Shown: positions 23,305-32,345, counted from the first letter of the stretch. The stretch is 33,363 nt of DNA from Bacteriovoracaceae bacterium (GCA_021732585.1 JAKFUR010000160.1:1-33363), one strand, 5' to 3'. The notes: generated by a model from the letters alone, not told the origin. Program-made: numbers and translations.

Positions 23305-26300
23305 AGTCAAAAACCTCGCTTCTCTACGGGGCGAACACATCATTGATTTCGAAACACTCGCGGGGCAAGACCTGTTTGCCATCACCGGTGAGACGGGGGC
23401 GGGCAAATCGACCATCCTAAACGCGCTCTCTTTGGCGTTGTACGGCAAAGTCTACAAGCGCCAACTCATCCAATCGGACTTAGTCACCCTCGGTGAACGG
23501 GACGCCTCCATCGAATTGAATTTTTCTGTGCGCGGAGTTCGCCATCTGGCCCAGTGGTCGACGACCGTAAGGAAGAAAGACGGCGCGCTGTTAAATCACC
23601 CGCGCACGGAACGTTTCTTCTACCAACTCAATGAGGGCACTGAGGCCCGTGTACTCGACAGTGGCCCGGAAGAAATTCTCTCCTTAGATTTTGATCAGTT
23701 CTCAAAGTGTGTGGTGCTCAATCAAGGTGAGTTCGCACGTTTCTTAACCGCAAGCTTCGCTGAGCGCCGAGATATTCTCGAGCACCTTTACCCCAGCGAC
23801 AACCTGGAGGCCGTGGGCGGTCTTGCCAAACGTAAGTTTGAAGGGATGCAGGAAAAACTTCAGCGCTTAGAGGTGCAGGTCCACGGTCTCAACGAAGAGA
23901 CCCTCTTCGACGTCGAAGCCGCTCGCCAACAAGAAATGAAATGGCAACAAGCCCACGAGGCCACACAAGAAAAACTCAAAACACTCAGACCTTGGGCGCA
24001 GGCCATCCTAGATCTTAAGACCTACGCACAAAAACACCGTGAAGCGCAAGAAAAACTCGCCGGCCAGCAGGCGACGCTTAAAACCCGCACGGATGAATAC
24101 AATCTCACCATGACTACATGGCGGACCCATCAAGCCGAAGTGGAGATCTTTGAAGCACGATTGGAAAAAGAACGTCCGATTCATGAGACGATGGACAGCG
24201 AGGCGCGCACCCTGCAAGTGGCCCTCGGCACGTGGAACGAGCAGAATAAAAAGAGAAGCGAAGACTCCGCACGACTGGAGCGCGAAGAGCGCCGTTTAAA
24301 GCAACTACAGGAAGATGTGACAGCTGCGAATTTGGCGATGAGCAAACTCTCGATCGATCGTCAGTGGAAAACGGCAACAGATCTCGAAAGTATTGATTGG
24401 CCTTCATGGGAAAAGTTTCAGCGCGAGACACCGCTCTTAGAGCAGCAGCTTGCGCAGTTGCAAGAAACGCTTAAGAGCATGACCGAGAAAGGTCGTGATC
24501 TCGCAGCTGAAGAATCAAAGCTGCAGGCCGAACGCACAAAACTGATACAAAAGCTCCCCGTCGCCTTGCAGACTCTCGCAGGCAGCGCACGCTCACTCTC
24601 CTTGAAAGAAGCGCGGGACACGCTCACGCGCGCCGAATTCACCCAAGCCGAAGCGCTCAAGCTCACAGCAGACATCAAAACTTTGAGTGACGAACGTGCG
24701 CAGCTGGCGGCTCCGTTGCGTGAACTGACTCTCAAAGTTGAAAACGAAGCGCTCAAGCATGCTCTTCATTTGCTGCAAGGCCAGCTCGCTGCTCGAGCGA
24801 CACCAGAGGGTTGCCCTCTCTGCGCCCAGGCCATCAACGCCGCGAGCTGGGATCAGTTAAAACAGACTTGGCTTAAACCGCAGGAAGAGACCAGTTCACA
24901 AGAACAGCTCCTTAAATTGCAAAAGCAAGACGAACGCCTAGAAACAAAACTGCAGGATTTGCAAAAACGCCTCGCCACGCTTCCTGTTCTGACACAATCA
25001 CTCACGGCGACAGATCTAAAACTTCAAGAAGAAACCCACGAAGCGCTCACGCGCCTTGAAACCCAGGGCCAGCAACTCGAGAAGCAGTTGCAGGACTCGC
25101 GCGTGCAGTGGAAAACCACACAAGACAAGCTGACTCACCTAGAGGCCCAACTCCAGACGCATTTGAAAGCACGCCTTGAGCTTGTCGCTCTGACCGCGAA
25201 GGTCCTCAATGCTCCCCTCGAGTGGTCCGCCTTAACGTTTAAACAGCTCACCCAGGACCGTGAGATTTCTCGTCAACAGAGAGATAAAGAACGCGCGCTC
25301 GCGATACTCAAGCAACAAGAGACGCAACTCACGCAAGACATCACCTTACTTAAGACGTCGCTCGCTGAGCTGACCCAAATCGTCACAGCAACTCAAGCGA
25401 GTCTCACTGAGCGCCAACAAAAACTCAACGCCCAGTACCCCGGCACAACTCCCCAAGCAGTGCTCAAAGCACTCAATGATGAGCTCCGTGCGCGCATGGC
25501 GCGCGGCCAGGTACTACAGCAAGAAAATCGCCAGAAAGAAACACTTCTGAGCGAAGCCCGCTCCCAGCTCGGTCGTATCGAAGAACAGCTTTCTACCGTG
25601 GCGGTGCTCTACGCGGATTTGATTACGCGCATGAATCAAACACGACCTATTAGTGTGAGCATTCAAGAGGCCGAGTCTGTCCTGACTCCCCTTCTGCAAG
25701 AAGTAGAAACCGAAATCAAGACTTTCGAAGGTAAGGCCAGCGAAGCAGACTCTGAGCGCGGCAAGATCAAGACTCTTCTCACTGAAGACGAGAAGCGCAG
25801 AGAAAAGAAAGCGCTCTTTGAAAAGCAACAAAGCGAAGCCACCAAAGAGGCCCATCGCTGGAAGCGCATTCTGGATGTCTTAGGCCAGGACGACATGCGC
25901 ACTTATGTTCTTTCCTTAGTTGAAGCGGCCCTCATCCAACAAACGAACTTCGAGCTGGAAAAACTTTGCTCGGGTCGTTACGAAATTCAGCACAACGCCA
26001 AGAAAGGAAAACTAGTACCTGAGTTCTGGGTGATCGATCGCTGGCGTGATGGATTGCTCCGTAAAGTCACCACCCTCTCTGGCGGTGAAACCTTCATGGT
26101 GAGTCTTGCGATGGCACTGGCCCTCGCTGAAATGGCACGCGGCCGGGCCGACATTGATTGCTTCTTCATTGATGAGGGTTTCGGCACGCTCGATGAAGAT
26201 TCCCTCGAGGATGTCATGGAGATGCTGCAGCAGGTACGCTCGCGCGGCAAGCAGATTGGTCTCATCACGCACGTTAAAGCGTTGTCTCAACGCTTACCTA

Positions 26301-26362
26301 TTAATCTTAAGGTCACCAAAGACGCCCGCGGAAATTCCAGTGTGGGTGTGGTGTGGAACTAA
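23285..26362 (+). CDS. sbcC: Nuclease SbcCD subunit C (ATPase)
   Basis: The product is 1025 residues. The start chosen is the GTG at 23285 (VHLHQLKVKNLASLRGE), preceded by GGAGGAGG, and not the ATG at 23261, which would place eight extra residues before the usual N-terminus. Walker A GETGAGKST is at 35-43, the zinc hook CPLC at 510-513 between two long coiled coils, ABC signature LSGGE at 931-935 and Walker B ending DEG at 963-965. It is the Rad50-like partner of SbcD, working on hairpins and double-strand ends. The GST gene starts one base after the stop. Confidence 0.9.
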   Translation: MHLHQLKVKNLASLRGEHIIDFETLAGQDLFAITGETGAGKSTILNALSLALYGKVYKRQLIQSDLVTLGERDASIELNFSVRGVRHLAQWSTTVRKKDGALLNHPRTERFFYQLNEGTEARVLDSGPEEILSLDFDQFSKCVVLNQGEFARFLTASFAERRDILEHLYPSDNLEAVGGLAKRKFEGMQEKLQRLEVQVHGLNEETLFDVEAARQQEMKWQQAHEATQEKLKTLRPWAQAILDLKTYAQKHREAQEKLAGQQATLKTRTDEYNLTMTTWRTHQAEVEIFEARLEKERPIHETMDSEARTLQVALGTWNEQNKKRSEDSARLEREERRLKQLQEDVTAANLAMSKLSIDRQWKTATDLESIDWPSWEKFQRETPLLEQQLAQLQETLKSMTEKGRDLAAEESKLQAERTKLIQKLPVALQTLAGSARSLSLKEARDTLTRAEFTQAEALKLTADIKTLSDERAQLAAPLRELTLKVENEALKHALHLLQGQLAARATPEGCPLCAQAINAASWDQLKQTWLKPQEETSSQEQLLKLQKQDERLETKLQDLQKRLATLPVLTQSLTATDLKLQEETHEALTRLETQGQQLEKQLQDSRVQWKTTQDKLTHLEAQLQTHLKARLELVALTAKVLNAPLEWSALTFKQLTQDREISRQQRDKERALAILKQQETQLTQDITLLKTSLAELTQIVTATQASLTERQQKLNAQYPGTTPQAVLKALNDELRARMARGQVLQQENRQKETLLSEARSQLGRIEEQLSTVAVLYADLITRMNQTRPISVSIQEAESVLTPLLQEVETEIKTFEGKASEADSERGKIKTLLTEDEKRREKKALFEKQQSEATKEAHRWKRILDVLGQDDMRTYVLSLVEAALIQQTNFELEKLCSGRYEIQHNAKKGKLVPEFWVIDRWRDGLLRKVTTLSGGETFMVSLAMALALAEMARGRADIDCFFIDEGFGTLDEDSLEDVMEMLQQVRSRGKQIGLITHVKALSQRLPINLKVTKDARGNSSVGVVWN

Positions 26363-26363
26363 C

Positions 26364-26984
26364 ATGATCATCATTCACGACTTAGAAAATTCACGTTCAC
26401 AGCGTATCGTTTGGATGTTGGAAGAGCTCGGGTTGCCGTTTGAAGTGAAGCGCTACAAGCGCGATCCGAAAACGATGCTTGCACCAGCTGAGCTCAGGGC
26501 GATCCATCCTCTAGGAAAGTCGCCGCTCCTCACTGATGACGGGCGTGTGCTGGCGGAGTCGGGCTTTATCTGCGAATACTTTGCGCAGAAGACGGGAAAA
26601 CTTAAGCCGCAAGACAATTACTGGCTCCACTATGCGGAAGGCTCTCTCATGCCACCGCTGCTTCTCACATTGGTCTTCAGCAAAGTTGAGACCGGCGCGC
26701 CGTTCTTCATCCGCCCATTGGCGAAAGCGATTGCTCAGCAAGTTCGCAAAGCCTTCATCGGACCGCAGATGAAATTGCATCTTGATTATGTGGAAGCCCA
26801 TCTCGCAAAAAATGAATGGTTTAGCGGAGACTTCTCCATGGCCGACATCATGATGAGCTTCCCATTGGAAGCCGCAGCGACACGTGTGAAAGGCCCACGG
26901 CCTCACATCGCGGCTTTTCTAAAAAAGATTCAGGCACGGCCGGCGTATAACATTGCGATGAAGAAAATTTCAGATTCGAAATAA
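26364..26984 (+). CDS. Glutathione S-transferase family protein
   Basis: The product is 206 residues. The N-terminal thioredoxin fold has SRSQRIVWMLEELGLPF, with S10 or S12 as the likely catalytic Ser, and LGKSPLLTDDGRVLAESG, where the E-S pair binds glutathione. An alpha-helical C-terminal domain holds SMADIMMSFPLE, a GST hallmark. It likely conjugates glutathione or acts as a peroxidase; substrate is unknown. The ATG follows the sbcC stop by one base, so it belongs to that transcript. Confidence 0.85.
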   Translation: MIIIHDLENSRSQRIVWMLEELGLPFEVKRYKRDPKTMLAPAELRAIHPLGKSPLLTDDGRVLAESGFICEYFAQKTGKLKPQDNYWLHYAEGSLMPPLLLTLVFSKVETGAPFFIRPLAKAIAQQVRKAFIGPQMKLHLDYVEAHLAKNEWFSGDFSMADIMMSFPLEAAATRVKGPRPHIAAFLKKIQARPAYNIAMKKISDSK

Positions 26985-27112
26985 CTCTGCAATTTTTCTT
27001 CTCAGCGACGGTGGAACCTTTCTGCTAAATCTCTTTTAAATTTGGTCATTTCCACCCGTGAAAACGAGTGCCGTTGTGAATGATCTTCGTGAGTTACGAG
27101 TTCTGTTTCAGA

Positions 27113-27910
27113 TTAGAAATTTCGCGCATCATTCAAGCAATTCTGGTCGAACATCACCACGTTGCCTGTTTGATTCATTCGAATCGCGAATTGAATGAGA
27201 TCCGAGCGACCTTCATTGAGCCAATACATTACGCACTTATCGTTGTTGCAATGGGCCCCATGCCCCTCGGTATCTTTGTGGGCTTCGTTCATCGGCAATC
27301 CGTTGTCCACAAGCCCTAATGCGTGCCCGATTTCGTGGACGAGCGTCGCCTGCTCAACAAAGAGAGGAACAAAACCCGCAGCAGACATGCCGGACTGTCG
27401 CACCACTTCTTTAAAAATCGCCACCACTGTCGTCCCACCTAGCGAAACCCCAACAGTTGAAGGTTGATCCTTCTTGCCATCATTGAAAACACCGTCAAGG
27501 AATACGACCCAGAAGTAAGTTTCAGTCGCTGAAGATCGGCCCGTGCGATATTTCTCGGAGAGCTTCAGGATATCTTCGGGCGTCCAGCTGGTCTTACCTT
27601 GGACCGGCAATTCCTTCATCTCGGCGTGCGTTTTTGGCACCACGATCACGGGCAGCTGCGCACGCCCTTGATAGAGCGCATTCAAGTTTTCATCCAAGAT
27701 CTGCCAGATGGGAATACCTGCTCCAATGGTACTTCCATCGGCGTAGGGCCTTTGCCCCGACTCATAGGCCACCTCAACCGTGAGTTTGGTTGAAACCGTG
27801 AAGTAGTTCTTGGTGGTTTCGTACTTGTTGAGTGAGCGCGAACTGCGCACGTCCTCATCTTTACCGCAGCCAAAGAAAGCCAAACACGTAATTAATAGGA
27901 AAAGACGCAT
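27113..27910 (-). CDS. Metzincin-type metalloprotease lipoprotein
   Basis: The product is 265 residues. N-terminus MRLFLLITCLAFFGC ends in a lipobox (AFFGC) with Cys15 lipidated. The metal motif HEIGHALGLVD (192-202) is HExxHxxGxxD, with Asp as third ligand, as in snapalysin (M7), and the Met-turn is probably M228 in CVMYW; CNNDKC lies just before. It is thus likely a zinc endopeptidase at the cell surface or periplasmic face. A CCGATAA box six bases before the ATG looks like a FliA -10. Its substrate could be prey or envelope proteins, which is inference. Confidence 0.75.
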   Translation of the reverse strand: MRLFLLITCLAFFGCGKDEDVRSSRSLNKYETTKNYFTVSTKLTVEVAYESGQRPYADGSTIGAGIPIWQILDENLNALYQGRAQLPVIVVPKTHAEMKELPVQGKTSWTPEDILKLSEKYRTGRSSATETYFWVVFLDGVFNDGKKDQPSTVGVSLGGTTVVAIFKEVVRQSGMSAAGFVPLFVEQATLVHEIGHALGLVDNGLPMNEAHKDTEGHGAHCNNDKCVMYWLNEGRSDLIQFAIRMNQTGNVVMFDQNCLNDARNF

Positions 27911-27916
27911 GGAATC

Positions 27917-27943
27917 TTATCGGTAAGCGGGTTAGCATATTGA
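27917..27943 (-). promoter_or_regulatory. Sigma 28-like promoter of the metzincin gene
   Basis: ACCGATAA (27924-27917 on the minus strand) matches the FliA -10 GCCGATAA at 7 of 8 and ends six bases before the ATG. The -35 at the right distance (TCAATATG) matches TAAAGTTT at only 4 of 8. No ribosome site lies in the gap. Confidence 0.4.
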
Positions 27944-27962
27944 TATACACGGAGGACATCTC

Positions 27963-29222
27963 ATGAAAAATCACTGGAAATTACTTCTAGGGCTCGGACT
28001 TGGTATTGTGGCCGGCACCTTCGCCCACAGCTATCAGGATATCGGCTGGCTACAGACCATGAACCAGAACCTGATCTTTCCCGTCGGGCAAGTCTTTCTC
28101 CGCCTCCTCTTCATGATCGTAGTCCCGATGGTCTTCTCGGCGTTGGTTTTGGGTGTCTATGACCTCGCCAGCAATCAGGGCGTCGGCAAAGTCGCCGGCA
28201 TGACTTTGTTCTACACCATCATTGCTTCAACTGCTTCTGTGATCATCGGCATCGGTTTAGTAAACAGTGTGCGCCCCGGTGACGGCTTCAACGTCGACCG
28301 CTCGGTGTTCGAAACCGCCAAGGCCAACGTCGATACCATCAGCGCCAACGCCGGCAACGCCAAGAGCTTTGCGCAAGCGATGGTAGAAGTGATTCCAAAA
28401 AATCCTCTCGACGCTGCTGTTCGCGCGCTCGACGGCGAAATGCTTGCTCTCATGTTCTGTGCCCTGTTCTTCGGTTTTGCCTTTCACCTGTACCGCAAGG
28501 GCCGCGAAGGTGATCATCCCCTGTTGATCATGGGAATCTTTGATGAGATTTTCCAGGCGTCCCTCAAGATCGTTGAAGTTGCCATGAAGCTCGCGCCCTA
28601 CGCCGTCTTCGCGATCGTTTTCCAGACCGCTTTCAAGTTCGGGCTCTCGATCTTTGAATCCCTCATCTACTTCGCCGCCACAGTCGTGGTCGGTCTCTTG
28701 ATTCAGCAATTCGTGGTCTACTCGATCCTCTTGAAAGTCTTCGCGAAACGTAATCCGTGGGACTTCTTCCGTAAGTGCCAAGACGTTTACCTCTACGCGT
28801 TCTCAACCAGTTCATCGAACGCCACTCTTCCGAAGTCCATCGAAGTGGCCGAAACCAAACTGGGTCTCACGCCCTCGATCTCACGCTTCGTACTCACTGT
28901 GGGTGCCACCGCTAACCAAAACGGGACCGCGCTCTTTGAAGGTGTCACCGTGTTGTTCTTGGCGCAAGTGTTTCAGGTCGATCTCTCTATGGGCCAGCAG
29001 TTGCAAGTCGTCTTGATGTGTATCATCGCCGGTATCGGTACCGCGGGTGTTCCGGGCGGCTCATTGCCCCTCATCATGATCATCATGAACTCGGTGGGTA
29101 TTCCCGCTGAAGGGATTGCGCTGATTCTTGGCGTGGATCGTTTCTTGGATATGTGCCGCACGACTTTGAATGTCAGCGGTGACTTGGTGATTGCGGCCCT
29201 TGTTGATAAAAAACCTAGTTAG
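27963..29222 (+). CDS. Dicarboxylate/acidic amino acid:cation symporter (SDF family)
   Basis: The product is 419 residues with about eight membrane segments and the two re-entrant hairpins. Motifs: STSSSNATLP (HP1), GATANQNGTALFEG (usually NMDGT), GTAGVPGGS (HP2) and DMCRTTLNVSGD (396-407). R399 corresponds to the Arg that binds the acidic side chain in GltPh, so the substrate is probably glutamate, aspartate or a C4 dicarboxylate. N320 replaces the Asp of NMDGT that helps bind sodium, so the coupling ion may differ. GGAGGA precedes the ATG. Likely function is uptake of amino acids during growth. Confidence 0.85.
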   Translation: MKNHWKLLLGLGLGIVAGTFAHSYQDIGWLQTMNQNLIFPVGQVFLRLLFMIVVPMVFSALVLGVYDLASNQGVGKVAGMTLFYTIIASTASVIIGIGLVNSVRPGDGFNVDRSVFETAKANVDTISANAGNAKSFAQAMVEVIPKNPLDAAVRALDGEMLALMFCALFFGFAFHLYRKGREGDHPLLIMGIFDEIFQASLKIVEVAMKLAPYAVFAIVFQTAFKFGLSIFESLIYFAATVVVGLLIQQFVVYSILLKVFAKRNPWDFFRKCQDVYLYAFSTSSSNATLPKSIEVAETKLGLTPSISRFVLTVGATANQNGTALFEGVTVLFLAQVFQVDLSMGQQLQVVLMCIIAGIGTAGVPGGSLPLIMIIMNSVGIPAEGIALILGVDRFLDMCRTTLNVSGDLVIAALVDKKPS

Positions 29223-31341
29223 GATCTACTTCTAAGCAGGCGCCGAAAAAACCGGCGCCTGTATCTACTCTTCCTTCAGATCGCAACGGAACAGAACCAA
29301 GCACTCCCGTCGCCGAAGCCAGTGGTAAGCGCACCGTTGAGCCTAGGGTACCTGAGATTCCGTCGTTGAGCGCATTCATGACAGTTTGATTAAAGGCGGC
29401 GCCGTTTTGAAGCGCAAAGCGCGCTGTACCTGGCACTACGGACCAATTCACATTCGGACTTTCCGCGCAGAAATCGCCATTGTTGCAGGCCTTCGCTCGG
29501 AAGTTGTAATTGATATTCAAATCGCCTCCGAACTTCCCAATCCCAAGAAACCCATAGTGGAAACATTTCTCCATCTGCACAGAGGTCGCGTAACGGCGAG
29601 ACGAAGCAATGTAGCGCAGCTGTGGAGGTGACTTCAGGTAGCAGGTCATTCCGCTCATCTCGAGTTTGCATCCAGAGCCACGAGGCATGCCACTCGGATA
29701 AAACTGCGGCTGTCCTGCGCTGTCACGTTCAGGAACGAAAGCACCACGTCCCTCCGCACACATTTGCCCGTTTTCCCACATCCGGCCGAGAAGCGCATTC
29801 ATGTCCTTGAGATCCGAATAGACTTGAATCGGACAGTTTGGAATCGAGCGACCTTCGTGAGCAGAGGGCGTATTGGCATCACAAATATCAGGCAACGAAA
29901 GTCCCACACCTGTCATGCTCGTGCCAAGCTGTGCCTGCAACTCCATGAAGCGAGGGAGATTTGCGTTTGTCTGTGCGACTACAATCCCATCAATCATTTT
30001 ATCGAGATCTTCAATGTCGGTGCTAACCCAAAACGGATCTAGCTTCTGCAACTGCTCTTTGACACGTAAGAGTCTTTGGCGAATATTTTCAGATGTTATA
30101 TTGGTGGACCCATCCCGCCTCGCGAAGAGATCTCTCAACCGATTGACCGCAAAGAAATACTGAACAGGAGTTTGTTGGGTGATTGCGCCTGAAGAGGTTC
30201 CTACGTTAGGTAAGCCAAGACAGCTGTGGCCCGCCGGAATCTGCCCTCCTGCACGCTGGATCGTGGCACACTCGAGGACCGCAAGCGAATCTTGGGCACT
30301 CATGTTGGCCACACCCAACTCTGTCATGAGCGCTCCGGCATCGACGCGCATGACCCGTCCCTGGTCAAACTGTTGCCTTAGTTCAGCAACACTCTCTCTC
30401 ACATTTGTCCTCAGCACTTCGCTGAGACTTCTCTTGATCCCTTCTTCAATCGAGCTCCGCACGGGCTGGAACAGCACAGGGACAACTTCGTTTTGAATCG
30501 CCTGGATGTCGGTGGCCGAATAGCCGCTCAATCCTTCAATGCTCAAGCGTGGCGCGGCTTCTCTAAGGATAGAGTCAGAAATAAAAGGCCCTCCAGGCAC
30601 TTCAAGTCTGACGTCCTCCAGCGGTTCCGAACCATTGAAGTTCACTCGTGCACTGATACAAACTTCACGAGGCGCATCGAGACGAGGATTAATATTTCTG
30701 ATGGTGAGAGAGTCGTCAGCAAGCTGCGTGCCTTGGGTATTTAAGGCAAAAGCCGCGGACATGTTCAGCTCAAGCTCGGTGAGCTGCACACACATTTTCA
30801 CCCGACCGTTTTCGATTTTGACCTCTTTGGGTGTCGCAGATAATTTTTCAATTCGTAGAGGCTCAGGAAAAGAAATTTGCCCCGGGTAGATCATCTCCAC
30901 ACTTTGGCAGGCCCCTACTTGCAAGCTTCCTTCAAGCACTGGACATGGGAGCCTAAAACATATCTGCTCTCGGACCGTACTATTCAATGTGGGTAGCGCA
31001 CAAAGGCTCGGAGAATCACAATCGAGTTGAGCGTAGAGCGGATCTCCTTCACGCTTTTCTTGCAAGCAACGTTCTTTAGAATGCGGCATCCCCATAGGCT
31101 GCAGTTGCACCGGTGTTTGCGTTAACTGATTGAAGGCCGCGGAATCTGCGCCAGCTTCGAGAAGAGGTAACAAGAAGGACAAATTGCTTTCGTCACTTCT
31201 AGAAGACGCGAGGGCATTTCCTGCTACCGCCACACGTACCAGCTGGGAAGCACACTCGGCTTCCCCAAAACACGGCTGAGTGTGAGCCTCTTGGGTCATA
31301 AGAATGAGAGCAATCGCAATGACTGATTTTAAAGAAGCCAT
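29215..31341 (-). CDS. Large Cys-rich exported protein of unknown function
   Basis: The product is 708 residues. Signal peptide MASLKSVIAIALILMTQEAHT is followed by more than a dozen Cys spread in clusters (CFGEAEC, CDSPSLC, CFRLPCP, CLEVDPN at the end), pointing to disulphides in the periplasm or outside. A central region (SSIEEGIKRSLSEVL) is helical and amphipathic, and surrounding segments look like beta strands; a lipid-binding fold of the BPI/SMP type is one weak possibility. I recognise no family. A perfect FliA -10 lies six bases before the ATG. It overlaps the convergent symporter gene by eight bases. Confidence 0.65.
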   Translation of the reverse strand: MASLKSVIAIALILMTQEAHTQPCFGEAECASQLVRVAVAGNALASSRSDESNLSFLLPLLEAGADSAAFNQLTQTPVQLQPMGMPHSKERCLQEKREGDPLYAQLDCDSPSLCALPTLNSTVREQICFRLPCPVLEGSLQVGACQSVEMIYPGQISFPEPLRIEKLSATPKEVKIENGRVKMCVQLTELELNMSAAFALNTQGTQLADDSLTIRNINPRLDAPREVCISARVNFNGSEPLEDVRLEVPGGPFISDSILREAAPRLSIEGLSGYSATDIQAIQNEVVPVLFQPVRSSIEEGIKRSLSEVLRTNVRESVAELRQQFDQGRVMRVDAGALMTELGVANMSAQDSLAVLECATIQRAGGQIPAGHSCLGLPNVGTSSGAITQQTPVQYFFAVNRLRDLFARRDGSTNITSENIRQRLLRVKEQLQKLDPFWVSTDIEDLDKMIDGIVVAQTNANLPRFMELQAQLGTSMTGVGLSLPDICDANTPSAHEGRSIPNCPIQVYSDLKDMNALLGRMWENGQMCAEGRGAFVPERDSAGQPQFYPSGMPRGSGCKLEMSGMTCYLKSPPQLRYIASSRRYATSVQMEKCFHYGFLGIGKFGGDLNINYNFRAKACNNGDFCAESPNVNWSVVPGTARFALQNGAAFNQTVMNALNDGISGTLGSTVRLPLASATGVLGSVPLRSEGRVDTGAGFFGACLEVDPN
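29237..29261 (+). terminator. Hairpin after the symporter, inside the convergent gene
   Basis: CAGGCGCCG (29237-29245) and CGGCGCCTG (29253-29261) form a nine-pair stem with an AAAAAAC loop, 15 bases after the symporter stop. No T run follows on the plus strand. The same bases encode the last residues of the minus-strand gene (TGAGFFGAC), so the stem has to serve both. Confidence 0.45.
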
Positions 31342-31347
31342 GGTGTT

Positions 31348-31374
31348 TTATCGGCATAATCCATCAAAGATTCA
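31348..31374 (-). promoter_or_regulatory. Sigma 28-like promoter of the Cys-rich exported protein
   Basis: GCCGATAA (31355-31348 on the minus strand) is a perfect match to the FliA -10. Eleven bases upstream TGAATCTT (31374-31367) matches TAAAGTTT at 5 of 8. Six bases separate it from the ATG at 31341, with no ribosome site. Confidence 0.5.
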
Positions 31375-31392
31375 TTGATGTAAAACGCTCGG

Positions 31393-31857
31393 CTAATCGC
31401 GCTTATGAGCAATCCAGAGCGTTTTATCCACCTCTGCAATGGTCTGCCCCTCACTATTCATGATGAGAATGGGAAGCACTCGCTCAGTTTTCCCGCGCAG
31501 GGCCACGTCGGCCTTGATGGATTCAACCAACTCATCCGAAATTGCAAACTCCGCCCACACGCGGCCCTTGCCTGGTTTGCGAAAGCGGATGTTGGCGGCC
31601 TTGTCCCACACCACATAATCTCGCCCCAAGATTTCGATCAACATGAGCATGTACCAAGGATCCGTCATACTATAGAGCGAGCCGCCGAAGTGAACGCCGA
31701 CGTAGTTGGTGTTGAGTTTGGTGAGAGGCATCTCGACACGAATGAATCTGAAATCAGGGTCGAGCTTCGTGAGCCGAATGCCGGCCCCCAAAAATGGGGG
31801 CCACACATTAATAGCTTTGAAGAGAAGATGCTTAGGGATTTTTCGCCAGCTAATCAC
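31393..31857 (-). CDS. DUF4442 hotdog-fold protein (thioesterase-like)
   Basis: The product is 154 residues. HFGGSLYSMTDPWYML and DKAANIRFRKPGKGRVWAEF match the DUF4442 hotdog family, related to acyl-CoA thioesterases such as PaaI. Such proteins bind acyl thioesters; a catalytic acid is not obvious apart from D in SMTDP. The GTG start overlaps the stop of the upstream CAP gene (GTGA), so the two are coupled. It could serve lipid turnover; substrate is unknown. Confidence 0.75.
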   Translation of the reverse strand: MISWRKIPKHLLFKAINVWPPFLGAGIRLTKLDPDFRFIRVEMPLTKLNTNYVGVHFGGSLYSMTDPWYMLMLIEILGRDYVVWDKAANIRFRKPGKGRVWAEFAISDELVESIKADVALRGKTERVLPILIMNSEGQTIAEVDKTLWIAHKRD

Positions 31858-32345
31858 TGCTGAAGCAAAATCAAAGTCCAGTAGACGCGATTGAAACGAT
31901 CGGTTGCGACACCAATTCCGACGTAATTAAAACGTGGATCAAGCAAACGAGCACGAGTGCCTGGCATGCTAATCCAGCTGTTGAAAGCGGCTTCTGCGTT
32001 GTACTGGTCACGGGCCACCATCTCAGTGCACGCATTGCCTCCGCCGATGTTGCGGCGAGCGCGCATGCAGCGCTCTTGTGAACCGAAATGTCCGTAAGGA
32101 GTGCGGCCATCGCTCATGTCTTGGGCGTGGATATCGGCTTCATTGTCGATGATCGGCGCACGAAGCAAGCGCGGTGCACGGCCTGCTCTGCGATATTTAT
32201 CGATCAAACGCTGGAGGTCTTGTGTCGCGCCGCTCTCTTCAACGACTGGGTCTCTGAATCGATTGGTGCTGCTGCTATCACCGCTGGAATTTTTTCCGCA
32301 GCTGATAATGAATAAACCCATCAAAACAATGCTGAGATGCTTCAT
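31854..32345 (-). CDS. CAP-domain (SCP/PR-1) lipoprotein
   Basis: The product is 163 residues when started at ATG 32345, after an AAAGGA site. Signal MKHLSIVLMGLFIISC ends in a lipobox with Cys16. The CAP domain has ADIHAQDMSDGRTPYGHFG with H73 and H86, E108 in NACTEMVAR and a C-terminal YVGIGVATD strand, i.e. the conserved CAP cavity residues. The rest of the N-terminus is Ser-rich linker. CAP proteins outside bacteria bind sterols and lipids or act as proteases; in bacteria the role is mostly unknown. DUF4442 is translated from the same message. Confidence 0.85.
   Translation of the reverse strand: MKHLSIVLMGLFIISCGKNSSGDSSSTNRFRDPVVEESGATQDLQRLIDKYRRAGRAPRLLRAPIIDNEADIHAQDMSDGRTPYGHFGSQERCMRARRNIGGGNACTEMVARDQYNAEAAFNSWISMPGTRARLLDPRFNYVGIGVATDRFNRVYWTLILLQQ

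Noticed and set aside
27053-27070. Hairpin CACCCGT-GAAA-ACGAGTG in the gap between the GST and metzincin genes
   Set aside because: The stem has a mismatch and no T run on either strand; the gap shows nothing else I can support.
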